64,000 nt of DNA from Cristatella mucedo. Its lineage: Eukaryota > Bryozoa > Phylactolaemata > Cristatellidae. Positions 37,428-59,851 of the stretch are shown piece after piece. Made by a program: the position numbers and the translations under genes. The notes beneath the pieces were generated by a model. It ran no database searches, was not told the origin of the DNA, and was given only the letters and a program-made list of their open reading frames with translations. The stretch is taken from assembly GCA_009760855.2 (NCBI GenBank), contig WPIO01000131.1, positions 588,501 through 652,500 of the forward strand, read 5' to 3'. Each line of letters opens with the position of its first letter. Position 1 is the stretch's first letter.

Positions 37428-37845
37428 CCTTGGACCCTAACTCCTGACCGGAGAACTAGGGCTCCGCTTTCATCGCAAAGGCAGGAATACATCCACCTGG
37501 GCCTAAGCAGGAATACTGAAGGGGACCATTTCACCAATGAAGACATTACTCCTTTACACTGCACCGGACTGCTTCTCGTTCGCAGCGGCGAGTCCCCACG
37601 CCGGGACTACGCTCACGCGCACACACACGCACAGAGCACAGAATGCCAGCCAGTGGCGTTATACAATCGCATTTGGTGGCGTCCACCGATTTCTCCAGGC
37701 GCTGACTTGCTCTTCCCGCCAATCGCTCGCGGACAGTCCGCCCTACTCCCTTGCTTTCAGAAATAAACTCGTCCGGCAACTACCGGCGACAGCGTCAAAA
37801 CGAAGCCGAAGAAAAGAGCCCTGAACGAGCGTCGCCCTAATCTTA

Positions 37846-37925
37846 ATAATAATAAAAATATTAATAACACTCTCGATAGAACACCCTTAGAAAACTCAAT
37901 CTCTTTCTAGGCGCTTTACATTTCT
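37846..37925 (-). mobile_element. LINE-A tail inserted in X3
   Basis: AATAATAATAAAAATATTAA then CTCGATAGAACACCCTTAGA, AAACTCAATCTCTTTCTAGG and CGCTTTACATTT. Only the extreme 3' end was copied. The TATTTAAG promoter stretch present in the other X copies is lost at this point. Confidence 0.75.
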
Positions 37926-38261
37926 AAATTCAAATTATAAAGGCCGAACTCTAAAGGTCGAACTGCCGCAGCCGGTCCCCGACAGCGTCCTGGCTCGCGC
38001 ATAAGCCGTCGCTTTCTCACCGCGGAGCCAGACACATCCTGGCTCGCTGCTCCATTACGAAGGCGTCTTTCCGAGGCCGATTCGTTCCTGTGCCGCCCTA
38101 AAATTGACCTAAGGCTGGCGCTACATCTCTCCGCCGACGTGCACTGGCCATCTGCACAGCACAGCGCTAGCCCGGTTCAATCTTAGGTCGCAGAAGAACT
38201 GCTCAGCGGAAAAGCGCCATTGTCCTCGAGCAGTGAGCCAGAGGGAACAGCTGTGTGGTGA

Positions 38262-38435
38262 GACGATGTGAGCCGTGATGGCACACCAGGTAAGGCGGTT
38301 GCTTTCACGACCTTGGTCCCGAGGTCGTGGGTTCGATTCCTGCGGCGAGCGATTCTTTATCGCCACTGCAAGCGGTGTTGATAGCCGCCAAGGCTCTCCT
38401 GTCGCTATATAAAAGAGGCTGTTTAATCAGCTAGG
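38262..38435 (+). mobile_element. SINE2 (tRNA-derived), plus orientation
   Basis: Head GAGCCGTGATGGCACACCAG GTAAGG, then box B GGTTCGATTCC (consensus GGTTCGANTCC). The body has GCGATTCTTTATCGCC and ends GTCGCTATATAAAAGAGGCT with a TTTATTTA run. Box A is only partly conserved. This is the best-kept of the five SINE2 copies here. Confidence 0.75.
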
Positions 38436-38507
38436 ATTTATTTATATATAGAGAGATCCCAACGCGAGCCGGGAAGCTCAAATACCTTGGCCGTGGTATT
38501 TCGCCAT

Positions 38508-38701
<194 letters not shown>

Positions 38702-38946
38702 CCTCGGTATTTTGACCTCTAACATCACCTTGCCATCCGCAGTAGCGGGTGATTGATGTCGGCTGGCCTGTCAACCTTGGCCATAACTCACTCCAAAATG
38801 AGTCGCCTGAACTCTTTTTGGCGTTTAAACTTAACGGGGTCGATCATCCGGCGATCGAGCGACGGCGGCATTAATTCCTGACCGCATTGGCCCACGGTGC
38901 CGGGCTCAATACCACTTGGCTCTCTTGCCCCATTGTCCCGGCTAGC

Positions 38947-38954
38947 TATTTAAG
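38947..38954 (+). promoter_or_regulatory. TATA-like box of LTR X2
   Basis: TATTTAAG followed by a GAGCG/GAGAGCGAAGC stretch, at the same place as in X4 (43036) and X1 (41542-41535, minus). Confidence 0.5.
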
Positions 38955-40272
38955 AATCGAGAGCGAAGCTCTCTCTCAGGGCCTTCGACTTCGCCTCGTC
39001 ATCGTCACTAGGAAGGACTCGTTGTCTCTTAGAACGACGGAGGAGGGCGGGCCGGCTTGTGCACGCCAGAGATCGGCCGCCGCGAGACATCCTAGCATTC
39101 CGCGAGAGAACTCTGTAGAATCTACCAAACACGGTCGTATAGCACTCGTGCCTAGCATTTTGTATTCGTGTGTTTGTGTGTACGCGCGCGCGGTCCCGAC
39201 GTGGAGTTTCGGCGCTGTGGACTATAGCTAGCCCGATACAGTGGAGAGGAGGCATTTCTTCGTAGACGAAACGGCCCTCAGCATTCCTGTCTTTGCCAGA
39301 AAGTGGAAGCGGAATCCTGGTTCTCCGGTCAGGGCCTAGGGTCCCGTTGTTGGAGCCGTCCTTCTGTACCCAGGCTGGGTTCGGTTGGCTGGGACCAGAC
39401 GGCTATAGTGAGGGTTAGGGTCACCGGCTAGGCCGGGGTCGGACCCTACGGCATGGCCGGGTGTATGCGGTGACGTGAGATCACCGGGGCTCTTGGGTAC
39501 GGAAAGTTGGCCAAGTAAGTCGTGGTGTTGGAGGCTCCCGGTCTCGCCGAGTTATGCACCTGGATTTGTGCAGGCGTGCTCCGGCGATGCTGCCACGCAC
39601 GCAAGGGAACGAGTACCCAAGGCCCGAGCAGAGCTGGATAGCTCACTCGTTGTTGACTTGTTTTTATTCCGCTTTCCCGTGTAGCGTGTTCGTTACCCCC
39701 CCCCCCGTGTGTTGGCGTCTTTCGGTGGAAGCTTACGACTGTGGTAGTTGTTGACTCAGACTAGCCAGCAGTTACTCAGCCAGCCGGGTTTTGGACGGCG
39801 TACGCGCGTACTGTTGGATTCGGAGTCGGTACAGCGACAGGACTGCAGAAGCCGACTGACCCCAACTAACACGTTTGTTCGCGCTTGCTGCGTCGTCTTG
39901 CGCCCCCGTAGTGTATTGTGTATGGTACCCTCCATGTAGACTTGTTTAGTTTTCCCGTTGTTGTTGGCGCATGCGTTATCATAAAGAGGTTTAACCTGAC
40001 GGCCGCTCGTCTTACCCTAGCTCGGCGGCATGGCGAGCGGCAGCGTGGCCGGAGTATTGTAACGCCCAAGGCTCGGCGGGGTAGGCTTGACCTGCCGCTT
40101 ACCTAGCGGCGTAACCTAGCGCCTAATGCCGTTCGGTGCGCGCCTGCGAGAAATAAGCTGGCCGCCACGAAACGAGCGTTTCTGGCGCTGACCTGCTTAC
40201 CGTTACTAAAGGTGAGTCCGCGGCGTGAATTAGAAAGCGAGACACACAAATTGGGGATTTTACTGAACTTTA

Positions 40273-40685
40273 TGTAGTTCGCATGTATGTATCGTATGCA
40301 GGCTCCTCTGATAAGCTACTGGTGAGCTGTTAGAAGCACCACCGAGAGGGGCCGGTGCACAGCTGGGGTCCGCCTGTGATGTGGTATGGACAGAGGCCAG
40401 TAACCAGCTGGTGGCCAGATGGTGGATTCACCATCAGGGTCGGCCAGTGCACTGCTGTGATCCGCCTCTGATGTGGCATGGACCAGCTGGTGGCCAGATG
40501 GTGGATTCACCATCAGGGTTGGCCGGTGCACAGTTGTGGTCGATGAGTCATCGGAGTCGACCAGGGGAGGGTAGTCGTGTGAGGGCAGGGGCTGAGGGAA
40601 GCCGTGCGCTCTGGGGCTCCGTGTGCTGGGAATAAACTGTCGGTTTTAGGCATCGGCTGGCTCTCTACTGTGCAACCAAACTACA
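40273..40685 (+). mobile_element. Small solo LTR W (413 bp) inside X1
   Basis: Begins TGTAGTT and ends AACTACA, inverted repeats with TG...CA ends. It is flanked by CTTTA (40268-40272 and 40686-40690), a 5-base duplication. X1 sequence resumes exactly on both sides. It contains an AATAAA at 40631-40636 and two tandem copies of a ~78-base unit with GCTGGTGGCCAGATGGTGGA (near 40408 and 40487). The alternative reading, a small inverted-repeat DNA transposon, is less likely given the TG/CA ends and the poly(A) signal. Confidence 0.7.
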
Positions 40686-40789
40686 CTTTATTCGCAAGCG
40701 CACAAAGTCGCTGCGCGTCTAGTTCAGCTTTATCTCCACACTTCTCGCACGTTCTCAGCTGCACTAACACTCTTGCGGAGAAAATACTT

Positions 40790-41240
40790 CTCCACACTAA
40801 GCGCGACCCGGACCCTAAACCCTAACCGGTGAACTAGGAATCCGTTCCCACCTGTGCCGAGGGAATACCCCAAACACGCCAACTTAAACACTCTTGCGGA
40901 GGGAATACTTCTCCGCACTGAAGCGCGAACCGGAGTCTAAGCCCTGACCAGTGAACTAGAACTCGGTTTCCACCAGTGCGACAGGAATACTCCACACACG
41001 CCAACTCAAGCACTCCTGCGGAGGAAATACTTCTTCACATGGGGCTGCTTACGCGTATAATGGGAAACGACCCAAATAGGCGGAGCCCGAACCAGAGTCT
41101 AAAACCTGACCGGTGAACTAGAACTCGGTTTCCACCAGTGCGACAGGAATACTCCACACGCGCCAACTCAAGCACTCCTGCGGAGGAAATACCTCTCCAC
41201 ACTGAAGCGCGAACCGGAGCCCAAACCCTACCCGGAGAAC
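40790..41240 (-). repeat. Tandem minisatellite inside LTR X1
   Basis: Three to four imperfect units, each with CACTCTTGCGGAGGGAATAC, TTCTCC, CGCGAACCGGAGTC and GACAGGAATACTCCACAC. X4 has only two units of 162 bases at the matching place (43334-43657), so the number of units changes between copies. Confidence 0.75.
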
Positions 41241-42371
41241 TAGGGCTCCACAGACGCCAACTACGCCTAGCTCGCCCCGGCAAATCCCTATGCCGAGACC
41301 ACGTGCTAGCGCGCACACACAAACCACAAACGAAATACGAAATGCCAGATCGGGCGCGATACGACCGTATTCGGTGGAGTCCACCGAATCCTCCTAGCGC
41401 TGTCTTGTCCTGTTCCGTCCAACGTCGGCGGACCGCCCGCCCTCCTCCCTCTCTTTCAGAGAAACGAGTGCGACGGCGTCGAAGCCGGACCAAAGACAAA
41501 AGACCGTAAGACCAAGAGCGAGCGTCGCTCGACTCTTAAATACCTAGCTGAAACAATGGGGCAAGAGCTTAGTGGTATTGGGCCCGGACACCTTGGCCCA
41601 TTACGGAAAGGAATGACTACCGTCCCCAGGCCACTGGAAGGGCACCTCCGTCCAGCTTGAATGGCAAATGGGTTCCAGACGATTCTTTCTTGGAAAGAGG
41701 GAAGGCGGGGGTTGACAGGCCAGCCAACTTCTATCAGCAGCTTCCGCGAGTATCGGACCAATTCTAAAGGCCGAATCGCCGCCGCTCGTCTCAGAGCTTC
41801 CTGGCCTGCTCCTAAGCGCTTCCTCTCTAACCGCACTGACGCTCCTCTCTGGCTCACTGCTCCAGGACAAAGGGGCTCTAGCCCGCCGCCAAACAGCTCT
41901 TGTTCGCGCTAAAATTCAGCCAAGGCCAGCAGGGCGCTACAGTATGGCGGGGTTTGGCGGGAATTAGCCTCTGACCCCTGGAACCCGGTTACACTTCTAT
42001 GTGGGTTTCGTCCCAGCATCGGCGCATGTGGTCTACGCACGAGCTGTGTTTTTCCCACCAGAGCGCTTGTTTTGGCTGTTTGAGCCTGCGAGGAGTGTGA
42101 GCATAAAACTGAGCTAGACGAGCTGCGACATTGTGCGCTTGCGAATTAAGTTCAGTTTTCAAATCCCCGTTTCGCGTGTGTAGCCCTTTCTAGTTCACGT
42201 CACGAGCTCGCGACCGCTAAATAATGGCAAGTAGGTTGACACCAGATATGCTCTTTCGCCTGGAGACCTACTAAATGCTCGCTGACGCACACCGAATCGA
42301 ATTCGGCAGTCGGCTACGCCGCTTGGTAAGCGGCAGGTTATGCCTCTTCGCCGAGCCTTCGGCTTTACGCA

Positions 42372-42641
42372 TCCATTAAGCAGCGTATCGACTACGCCAT
42401 TCGTCGATTACTTTCAAGATTCTTCACTCTCTCGCACAGACCCACCTGTCAAAAATCAGACGTCGCACAGTGTCACTAGCTCTTCTCACTCAAGTCAAGC
42501 GCCTCGTCAAAACCCCTACATCGAGGTCAAGTCTGGAAGTCGGACCGTCGAATCGAACGCTCCCAAGGCCGGGAGTTCACGGTCAACGAATTTACAACAT
42601 CCCCTGACAGTTGGTCCTAAGCTAAAAAGCTCACGTGTACC
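42372..42641. other. Spacer between X2 and X4, open frame without known domain
   Basis: A plus-strand frame (42340-42726) runs through this spacer, rich in serine and threonine, and into X4. The part coded by LTR sequence cannot be a gene, and the rest shows no known motif. Confidence 0.35.
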
Positions 42642-43035
42642 TGTAGCGCCTTGTTGGTCTTGGCTTAATTTTAGTGCGAACAAGAGCTTTTCGGTGGGCG
42701 AAAACTCCTTTGTCCTTGAGCAGTGAGCCAGGGAGGAGCGCCAGTGCGGTTACAGAGCGAGCGCTTAAGAGCAAGCCAGGAAGCTCTGAGACCAGCGGTG
42801 GCGATTCGGCCTTTAGAATTGGTCCGATACCCGCGGGAGCTGCTGATTGATGATGGCTGGCCTGTCAACCTCCGCCATCACTCTGTCCAAAAAGAATCGT
42901 CTGGAACCCATTTGCCATTCAAGCTAGACAGAGGTGCCATTCCAGTGACCTAGTGACGGTATTAATTCCTTACCGCATTGGGCCATGGTGTCGGGCCCAA
43001 TACCACTAAGCTCTTGCCCCATTGTCTCAGCTAAG

Positions 43036-43043
43036 TATTTAAG
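43036..43043 (+). promoter_or_regulatory. TATA-like box of LTR X4
   Basis: TATTTAAG followed about 10 bases later by GAGCGACGCTCGCTC, a small dyad kept in X1 as well. Confidence 0.55.
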
Positions 43044-43712
43044 ATTCGAGCGACGCTCGCTCTTGGTCTTTTATTCGGCACCTTACTTCGGCCTAGCTTC
43101 GACGCCGTGGAACTCGTTTCTCTGAAAGCGAGGTAGGAGGGCGGGCTGTTCGACGGCGATGGACAGAACAGGACGAAGCAGTGCTAAGAGGATTCGGTGG
43201 ACTCCACCGTACACGGTCGTATCGCGCCGGAGCTGGCATTTTGTGTTTCTTTCGTGTTGTGTGTGTGTGCGCTAGCACGAGGTCTCGGTATAAGGAGTTG
43301 CCGGTGCGAGCTAGACGTGGTTGGTGCGCGCGGGGTATTCCTGCCGCAAGGTGGAAACGGAGTCCTAATTCTCCGTTCAGAGTTTAGGCTCCGGTTCGGG
43401 CTCCGTCTATTTGGGTCGTTCCCCATTATAGGCGTAAGTAGCCCAAGTGTGGAGACGTGTTTCCTCTGCAAGAGTGCTTGAGTTGGCGCATGTGGGGTAT
43501 TCCTACCGCACTGGTGGAAGCGGAGTCCTATTTCTTTGGTAAGGGTTTAGGCTCCGGTTCGGGCTCCGTCTATTTGAGTCGTTCCCCACTATAGACGTGC
43601 GTAGCCGCAGTGTGGAGACGTATTTCCTCCGCAAGAGTGTTTGTGCTGTTGAGAGCGTGCGAGGAGTGCGAAGGTAAAACTGAGCTAGACGCGCAGCGAC
43701 TGTGCGCTTGCG

Positions 43713-43718
43713 AATAAA
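43713..43718 (+). terminator. Poly(A) signal of LTR X4
   Basis: AATAAA in GTGCGCTTGCGAATAAAGC. The same place in X1 is where W inserted. Confidence 0.6.
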
Positions 43719-43939
43719 GCTCAGTAAAATCCTCAATTTGTGTCTCGCTTTCCAATTCACGCCGTGGACTCACGATCCCCTTTAGCAATGGTAAGCAGGT
43801 CAGCGCCAGAAACGCTCGTTTCGTGGCGGCCAGCTTATTACGCGTAGGCGCGCACCGAACGGCATTAGGCGCTAGGGTTACGCCGCTTGGTAAGCGGCAG
43901 GTCAAGCCTACTCCGCCGAGCCTTCGGCGTTACATACCT

Positions 43940-45500
43940 GCCAGCATTTGCTCCACCTGCGTTAATAGACCGCTGCGTGCTCCTGCCTACTTTAACCTAG
44001 GTGCGAGCTATTCACTCTGCACTCCCCCAAAGTCATGGGTGCACTGGTCATGGTCATGCAGCAGGCGATCGTTCATTGCCCAATGCGAGCACGGCTATAC
44101 CTGCCAAGGCTTCTCTGTGAGTGCATGCATCCCTGTAATGTACACAGGCCAACAACGATACTGCCGCTCGCTCGCAGTTCCACACAGATCGGAGTCTGAG
44201 AGCTCGTTGGGGGCACCTGCGGAAAATGTTGGTATCGAGCTTGCTGACGATGCCGTCGTCTTTTTTCGCGTGCGAACTGCTGCTGCGTGACATGACCGTT
44301 CTCCCAGGATGTTATGTCGACGAATGGTATTTATATATTTACACACTGCCCTTGCTCACTGTCACTTAATGTCACACGAGCTGACGAACTTCACTGTCTG
44401 CTATTCGATCAGTTTATTGGGCTGCTGCAGCAGTCGTGTGTATGCATGGCCGTTAGTGACTCTCGACGAAACATAAAAAGACCTCTTGACTACCCACTGC
44501 TGACCAGCATGGCACTGAGTTGTCATTGAGTTTTGCATTCACTCGTTGCCATGCAGAGCAAGCAGCTACGTCAATCCTAAATTGTGGGCCGGCTGTAACT
44601 TAGTTCTACAACACACATAGCACCACAGAGTTCTTCGGTGCGAAGGGCCTGCAAAATGGATTTTCACCAGTCGACTGAGCAGCCTCGGCTGGAGATTGCC
44701 AGGCGACTCCGACGTCGATGACCTCTAGCATCTAGCCTCACTGCTCAAGCGAGTCCATCACCAGTCGATGGGAATAAAGCTAAGGAACAGCTCAGATACT
44801 GGCTCTGTTTTTGTTAACGACAAAGTCTACCAAGACTGTCATATACTATAGCCTAATATTGGATTGGAAGTGCATCCCTCTAGTATCTAGCCATCCCTTC
44901 CATCCAGATGGTCTGGGGCTTCGGATTGCCATAAGTTCTTCAGCATTGCCATTACAGCAGGAAGACCTCGCCAAACTCTCGGTGTGCCGAGATAGCTGAA
45001 CCATAAGGATTCCGGCGAAGTCTTGCATCCGATAGAAGTGCACCGGTGTCAACACATGTTGACTCTTCAGTCGAAGTTGCAAGTTTTCGAATCTCTTCTG
45101 TCATTTCGGTGTGCACCTATCGGCTATTGAAATTAAAATAAATACTGAAAATATCCATATTGAGAGAATCCAAGCACACGTTGACAAGTATGAAAAATTA
45201 ACTTCGTACTAGTTCATGCTTACAGTCATTATTTAGTTTTTTTCCGGGAAATTCTGAAACAGCAGGCAGGGGATCTCGAGTAGAACTTGGGTAGGTGAAC
45301 CCATATATCCATGCCATGCTGGCCACCTGCTGGGCTAAAATCAGCATCATGTCTATTTCTATTACCTCGATATGAATCTTCCGCTCTAATGAGACGTCTG
45401 GATACGCCTCATTCGACTGGGAGATCAAGATACGGTCAACGCGAACAGGCTTGAAGGCAGACCTTAAGAGAGCAAGGAGTACGTGGCATAGATTCTGGGG
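43940..45500. other. Unassigned region
   Basis: Several short open frames on both strands. One possible exon is listed separately. No repeat recognised. Confidence 0.4.
44103..44280 (-). CDS. Possible isolated exon, unassigned
   Basis: On the minus strand an open stretch lies between CGCAGCAGCAG and CTTGGCAG/GTATAG and reads PNELSDSDLCGTASERQYRC, WPVYITGMHALTEKPWQ. The donor is reasonable, but the acceptor lacks a good pyrimidine tract. I do not recognise the sequence and found no partner exon with matching phase, so chance remains a real possibility. Confidence 0.2.
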
Positions 45501-45503
45501 ACG

Positions 45504-45848
45504 GTGTCACCTCGTGGATGGACTAATGCTGTTCATCCCTTTGACAAAGCAGCCGGAGAACCGAGCGGCAAAATCACGGAATGGATAGCTTGGTATGGTG
45601 CTGACCTGGATTTGGCTAAAAAGGCAGCTCTACCAAACATCCTAGTCCGTGGAGAGACCTCACCAAATGTCAGCGTCGGCAGAATGGCGGCTCTAGCAGG
45701 AGCCGGCTGTGCCGGCATATTGACTTCGGTGTCAAAGCCGGTGTGCCCTGCTGAATGTCCTCTTGAGAACCAACTGAATGCGATACGGTTAGCTGCATAT
45801 ACAGCTAGCCCGCTCAGCATTCTACGAAGCCTAGCTGTGCTCGCCTAA
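45504..45848 (+). CDS. Unassigned open frame (114 aa)
   Basis: An intact frame with even amino-acid composition: KITEWIAWYGADLDLAKKAA, then ALAGAGCAGILTSVSKPVCP. It starts with ATG at 45504 and stops at 45846-45848. No domain is recognised. The upstream frame is closed by stops. It may be a fragment of an old mobile element, a short gene or chance. Confidence 0.25.
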   Translation: MSPRGWTNAVHPFDKAAGEPSGKITEWIAWYGADLDLAKKAALPNILVRGETSPNVSVGRMAALAGAGCAGILTSVSKPVCPAECPLENQLNAIRLAAYTASPLSILRSLAVLA

Positions 45849-45959
45849 ATGACCAGCCGCATTGAAGCTGGTAACATTCACCTCAGCCGCATACTATCAA
45901 TCTGTAACTTGGCAAATCTGATAAGGCCAAGTAGATTAAACAAAACAATAAAAAATCCT

Positions 45960-46122
45960 AGCTGCTTAAACAGCCTCTTTTTGTATAGCGACAGAAGAGC
46001 CTTGACGGCTATCAACACATCTTGCAGTGGCGATAATCGCCCACCGTAGGAATCGAACCCACGACCTCGGTACAGAGGTCATGAAAGCAACCACCTTACC
46101 TAGTGTGCCATCGCGGCTCACC
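45960..46122 (-). mobile_element. SINE2, minus orientation
   Basis: AACAGCCTCTTTTTGTATAG and AGAGCCTTGACGGCTATCAA at the tail side, then GGAATCGAACCCACGACCTC and CTTACCTAGTGTGCCATCGC at the head. On the minus strand box B reads GGTTCGATTCC. Confidence 0.78.
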
Positions 46123-46129
46123 ATTTCAT

Positions 46130-47690
46130 GCTGCACACTCAAAGCTTTGCCAATTGCGGTTTGAAATGATTTCCGGGAGAGATTGTTACTTCTTGGCTCA
46201 CTAGCCAAGAAGCTTCCAGTCTAAGCAAGTGCACGGCCGGCACAAGCAGCTTCCAGCCTGAGGCTGTGAATACTGCATTCGGCTGCTGCTGCTCGGCACT
46301 TGACTCGAAAACTCGGGTACCGGCAGTGTCGCGTGCCCGACTTATCTTGCCTAACCAAGTGCACGAAAAAATACTGTCACCTTGGAAAAATCGCCTGCTG
46401 AGCTTTTTGAAACCCGACGGCTCTACCGAGCTAGTTAGTTTGACAACTTGATATGCTGTAGTAGACAGCGACTAGCAATTGCATAAATGCTAGCACGAAC
46501 ACCCTTAGCTTTCCCTAAGCAGAAGTCCGGATGAACGCGAATCACGAGGTTTCGAGGGTAAGCACAGTAGTGCAGACATCATCACTAGCTTTGCATTACT
46601 AGGCAGGGGGTTAGTGGTCTGCTTGCGATAGCTGCAGCTTGAGGATAACTAAAAAAATTGGGGTCTTGTTGGATATGGGTCTGTCTGTTCAGAACGCATT
46701 CAGCAACAAATGGGAGACTGTAGTATTGATGCTAGCTCGGCAACTGTGCTGGTATGGGTCAGTCATGCCCTAATACGAGCTTACCGAATAACAATGATCT
46801 CGCCACATCAGAAAACGGCCATTTATGTCTGCTTTGCAACACGACAAATAACTTAAATGCATAGAATTATTACAAACGCAAAGCGAGTAGAAATCAATAC
46901 AATCTGGGGATCGAGCCCGACAGATCGGAAGTGATTGATTGCACTTTGCTCCAGTCTTGGCGCAGCCAGCAGTCGCACCGAGGAATCGGCCACATACAAA
47001 AAGGTTGGTCGGCTGGTGCTCCACGACACGGTCAAGGACGACCGACACCGCAAGCACTCTTTTTGATCTTCCTGCTGCACGGGCAAGAAGAAGAGCCACC
47101 GTGCCACCTCCATCACTCAGCACAGAGGGAGGGAGGGAGGCATAAGTTGCATCATCGGTTCTCCATCTCCTCCGCCACAGCCAACGGCCGTTTGCAGGAA
47201 AGCGCACTGGCCGCACGGTGCTCAAGCGAGCTTAACTGGCTTCCGCAGTACGAGCTGCTCGGCAGATAGCGAGCACGGATGCCGCCCGCGAGCTTAATTT
47301 TCAACTGCGCCGACCCGCTGCCGACGAAGATCGTCTCATAAATAAGCAACTTCGCATAGAGAAGAAGAGTAGGCCAGGAGCTGCACTTGCTGCAGCTCCC
47401 TGCACCTCGACAACGACGAGCTCGACGTGAGAGCGGCCCGGGACGAGCGGTGCGGGGCACGGCGGCGGCTGGTGGCAGCAGCCACGGTGGCAGCTGCAAC
47501 AGCAGGAGGGCCACCGTAGTGAAGAGATGGCCAGCCAGCGAGATAGGAGACGACGACGACGGGACGTCTCGACCTGCGGCCACGTGACCAGCATGGTGGC
47601 GGCAGCTGAAGAAGGTGCTACTGCTGAGGACGCACGGAAAATTCGCTCGTGCTTGCCACCGGCGCCGCCGTCAGCTGCCGACGGCGTGCG
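46130..47690. other. Region 3' of CARF; probable 3' UTR in part
   Basis: Directly downstream of the CARF stop codon on the minus strand. The first kilobase is GC-rich with CAG/CTG-rich runs and long frames on both strands that look compositional. No AATAAA was seen in the minus orientation, so the transcript end is undefined. Confidence 0.35.
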
Positions 47691-47695
47691 ACATG

Positions 47696-58407
<10,712 letters not shown>

Positions 58408-58643
58408 CTGCACGATATAAGGGTGAAAACACCATTACAAATACAACCAAGGTCAGTCGACCGAAAGTCGTGGTATCGTGGTGGCGAAAAACAGACACTA
58501 AACACTAGGAGGCACTTGTGGCAGCACCAGCCTGCTTCTCTCATCAACCTGGCATCGTTTCCAGAGGCATTACAGGTCGGCATCGCAGTTGGATGACATT
58601 TAACACAAGCCAAATCATAGCAGCAGTAAATTCACATTCGTCA

Positions 58644-58644
<1 letters not shown>

Positions 58645-58674
<30 letters not shown>

Positions 58675-58687
58675 CCCGTAATATGTA

Positions 58688-58720
<33 letters not shown>

Positions 58721-58770
58721 CTAATAATATATATCTAATATAGTATATACTTATATATCTACTAATTAAA
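58645..58770. repeat. (TA)n microsatellite block
   Basis: Two TA runs (58648-58672 and 58692-58720) with related AT-only sequence between and after them. Confidence 0.9.
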
Positions 58771-58878
58771 TAAGAAAGTCCACCTGTCCCTCGGCAAGAT
58801 GGCGACCATAATTCCGGGAGTGATAACAATAGATTAATAATTCTTCTTTGACTCAGTGAAGCCAGTCCACAGACAGTG

Positions 58879-58993
<115 letters not shown>

Positions 58994-59851
58994 GGTATAC
59001 ATTTGCATATAGTAGTATGCTGAATCGCCGTGAGTAGAAGCTACATGTTTCCTATCACACCAATCTAATTATGGCTGAATAGTTAGGACATACACAGTAT
59101 ATATGCATAGCCTGTATACTAATACTCCACATATATATACTCCAATAGTATACTACTATATATCTATATATACATACATATATATGCTAATAGTATACAG
59201 ATGTATACTAAATCATATGTATACTAATACTCCATATATCCCTATATATTCACACACTGTAGCGCAGAAGTATCGACAAGGATGCCTAAAATTGTAGAAA
59301 TACCCACAAGTTCTGATTATGGCGTGAAAACGTTACTGTAATTTGCTAAAATCATACACAATACAAAATAAGCTTATGTAACATGCATACAAAGTTTCAG
59401 CACAAGTATAAAATTTGCAATGCTAGAATGAAGTTAAACCATGATGACAAGCAATAACCAGCTTGAGCCATCGGGAACAGAACGAACAAAGCATTACCGT
59501 CCATATCTGTCCTAATCGTTCTTCAAACGACCAAAAAACTTAAGAGTGACTCTTGATTTGTGATGCAGTAAATCTCAATAAAATTCGGGTTTAAGATTTA
59601 GCATTCCATTCTGTTAGCACAATGGCCCTAAACTAAACTCAACGGTGTAGCTGAAAAAATAGAGAAAATGCTTATCAGCATACATTGGCTCATTGCCCAG
59701 TTTGAAAACAAAATTAAGTTCATCCACAAAAACTACGTTTTGCAACTTTCTGGAGTATCATAAATAAACTTTCCGGGTCACGATGCCAGGATCCACTACA
59801 GAAGCAGCCCCAGACCATGATACATTTGCTACCAAATTTAACCGACTTTTG

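Larger units (their letters stand above)
36770..38125 (-). mobile_element. Solo LTR X3, minus orientation
   Basis: On this strand it begins TGTAACGCC at 36770 and ends GGCGCTACA at 38125, the inverted terminal pattern shared by all X copies. Flanks are TCTC (36766-36769) and TCTC (38126-38129), a 4-base target duplication. It carries two later insertions: element Z (37198-37427) and a LINE-A tail (37846-37925) that landed at the LTR promoter. No internal retrotransposon genes are present. Confidence 0.82.
40058..41941 (-). mobile_element. Solo LTR X1, minus orientation, inside Y1
   Basis: Begins TGTAACGCC and ends GGCGCTACA on this strand, flanked by GTAT at 40054-40057 and 41942-41945. The uninterrupted Y2 shows a single GTAT at the same place (ACCGGAGTATGGCGGGG on its sense strand), so insertion and duplication are directly visible. 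It contains solo LTR W (40273-40685) and an expanded internal repeat (about 40790-41240). The promoter motif TATTTAAG is at 41542-41535. Confidence 0.88.
39365..41993 (+). mobile_element. Solo LTR Y1, plus orientation, split by X1
   Basis: Begins TGTACCCAG at 39365, ends CCCGGTTACA at 41993, and is flanked by CTTC on both sides (39361-39364 and 41994-41997). Without the X1 insertion and its duplicated GTAT it is 741 bases, against 740 for Y2 at 18743-19482. The outer flanks belong to X2. A run of ten C near 39700 is also present. No coding region. Confidence 0.85.
42642..43934 (+). mobile_element. Complete solo LTR X4 (1,293 bp)
   Basis: Begins TGTAGCGCC, ends GGCGTTACA, and is flanked by TACC (42638-42641 and 43935-43938). 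Parts in order: U3 with the promoter TATTTAAG at 43036; a long transcribed part with two 162-base repeats (43334-43657); AATAAA at 43713; then U5 of about 200 bases. This is the least disturbed X copy and defines the family. The 4-base target duplication points to a Ty3/Gypsy-like integrase, which is inference because no internal genes remain here. Confidence 0.88.

Noticed and set aside
40810-40830. CCCTAAACCCTAACC, similar to a telomere repeat
   Set aside because: It occurs once per internal repeat unit of LTR X1 in varied form, with no tandem TTAGGG or TTTAGGG array.
41035-41870. Several 90-150 residue frames in the LTR region
   Set aside because: They fall inside solo LTR X1 and are not kept in X3 or X4. 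LTRs do not normally code.
46061-46120. tRNA-like sequence with a good box B
   Set aside because: It is part of a repeated SINE2 with a shared body and tail, not a single tRNA gene. The cloverleaf is incomplete.
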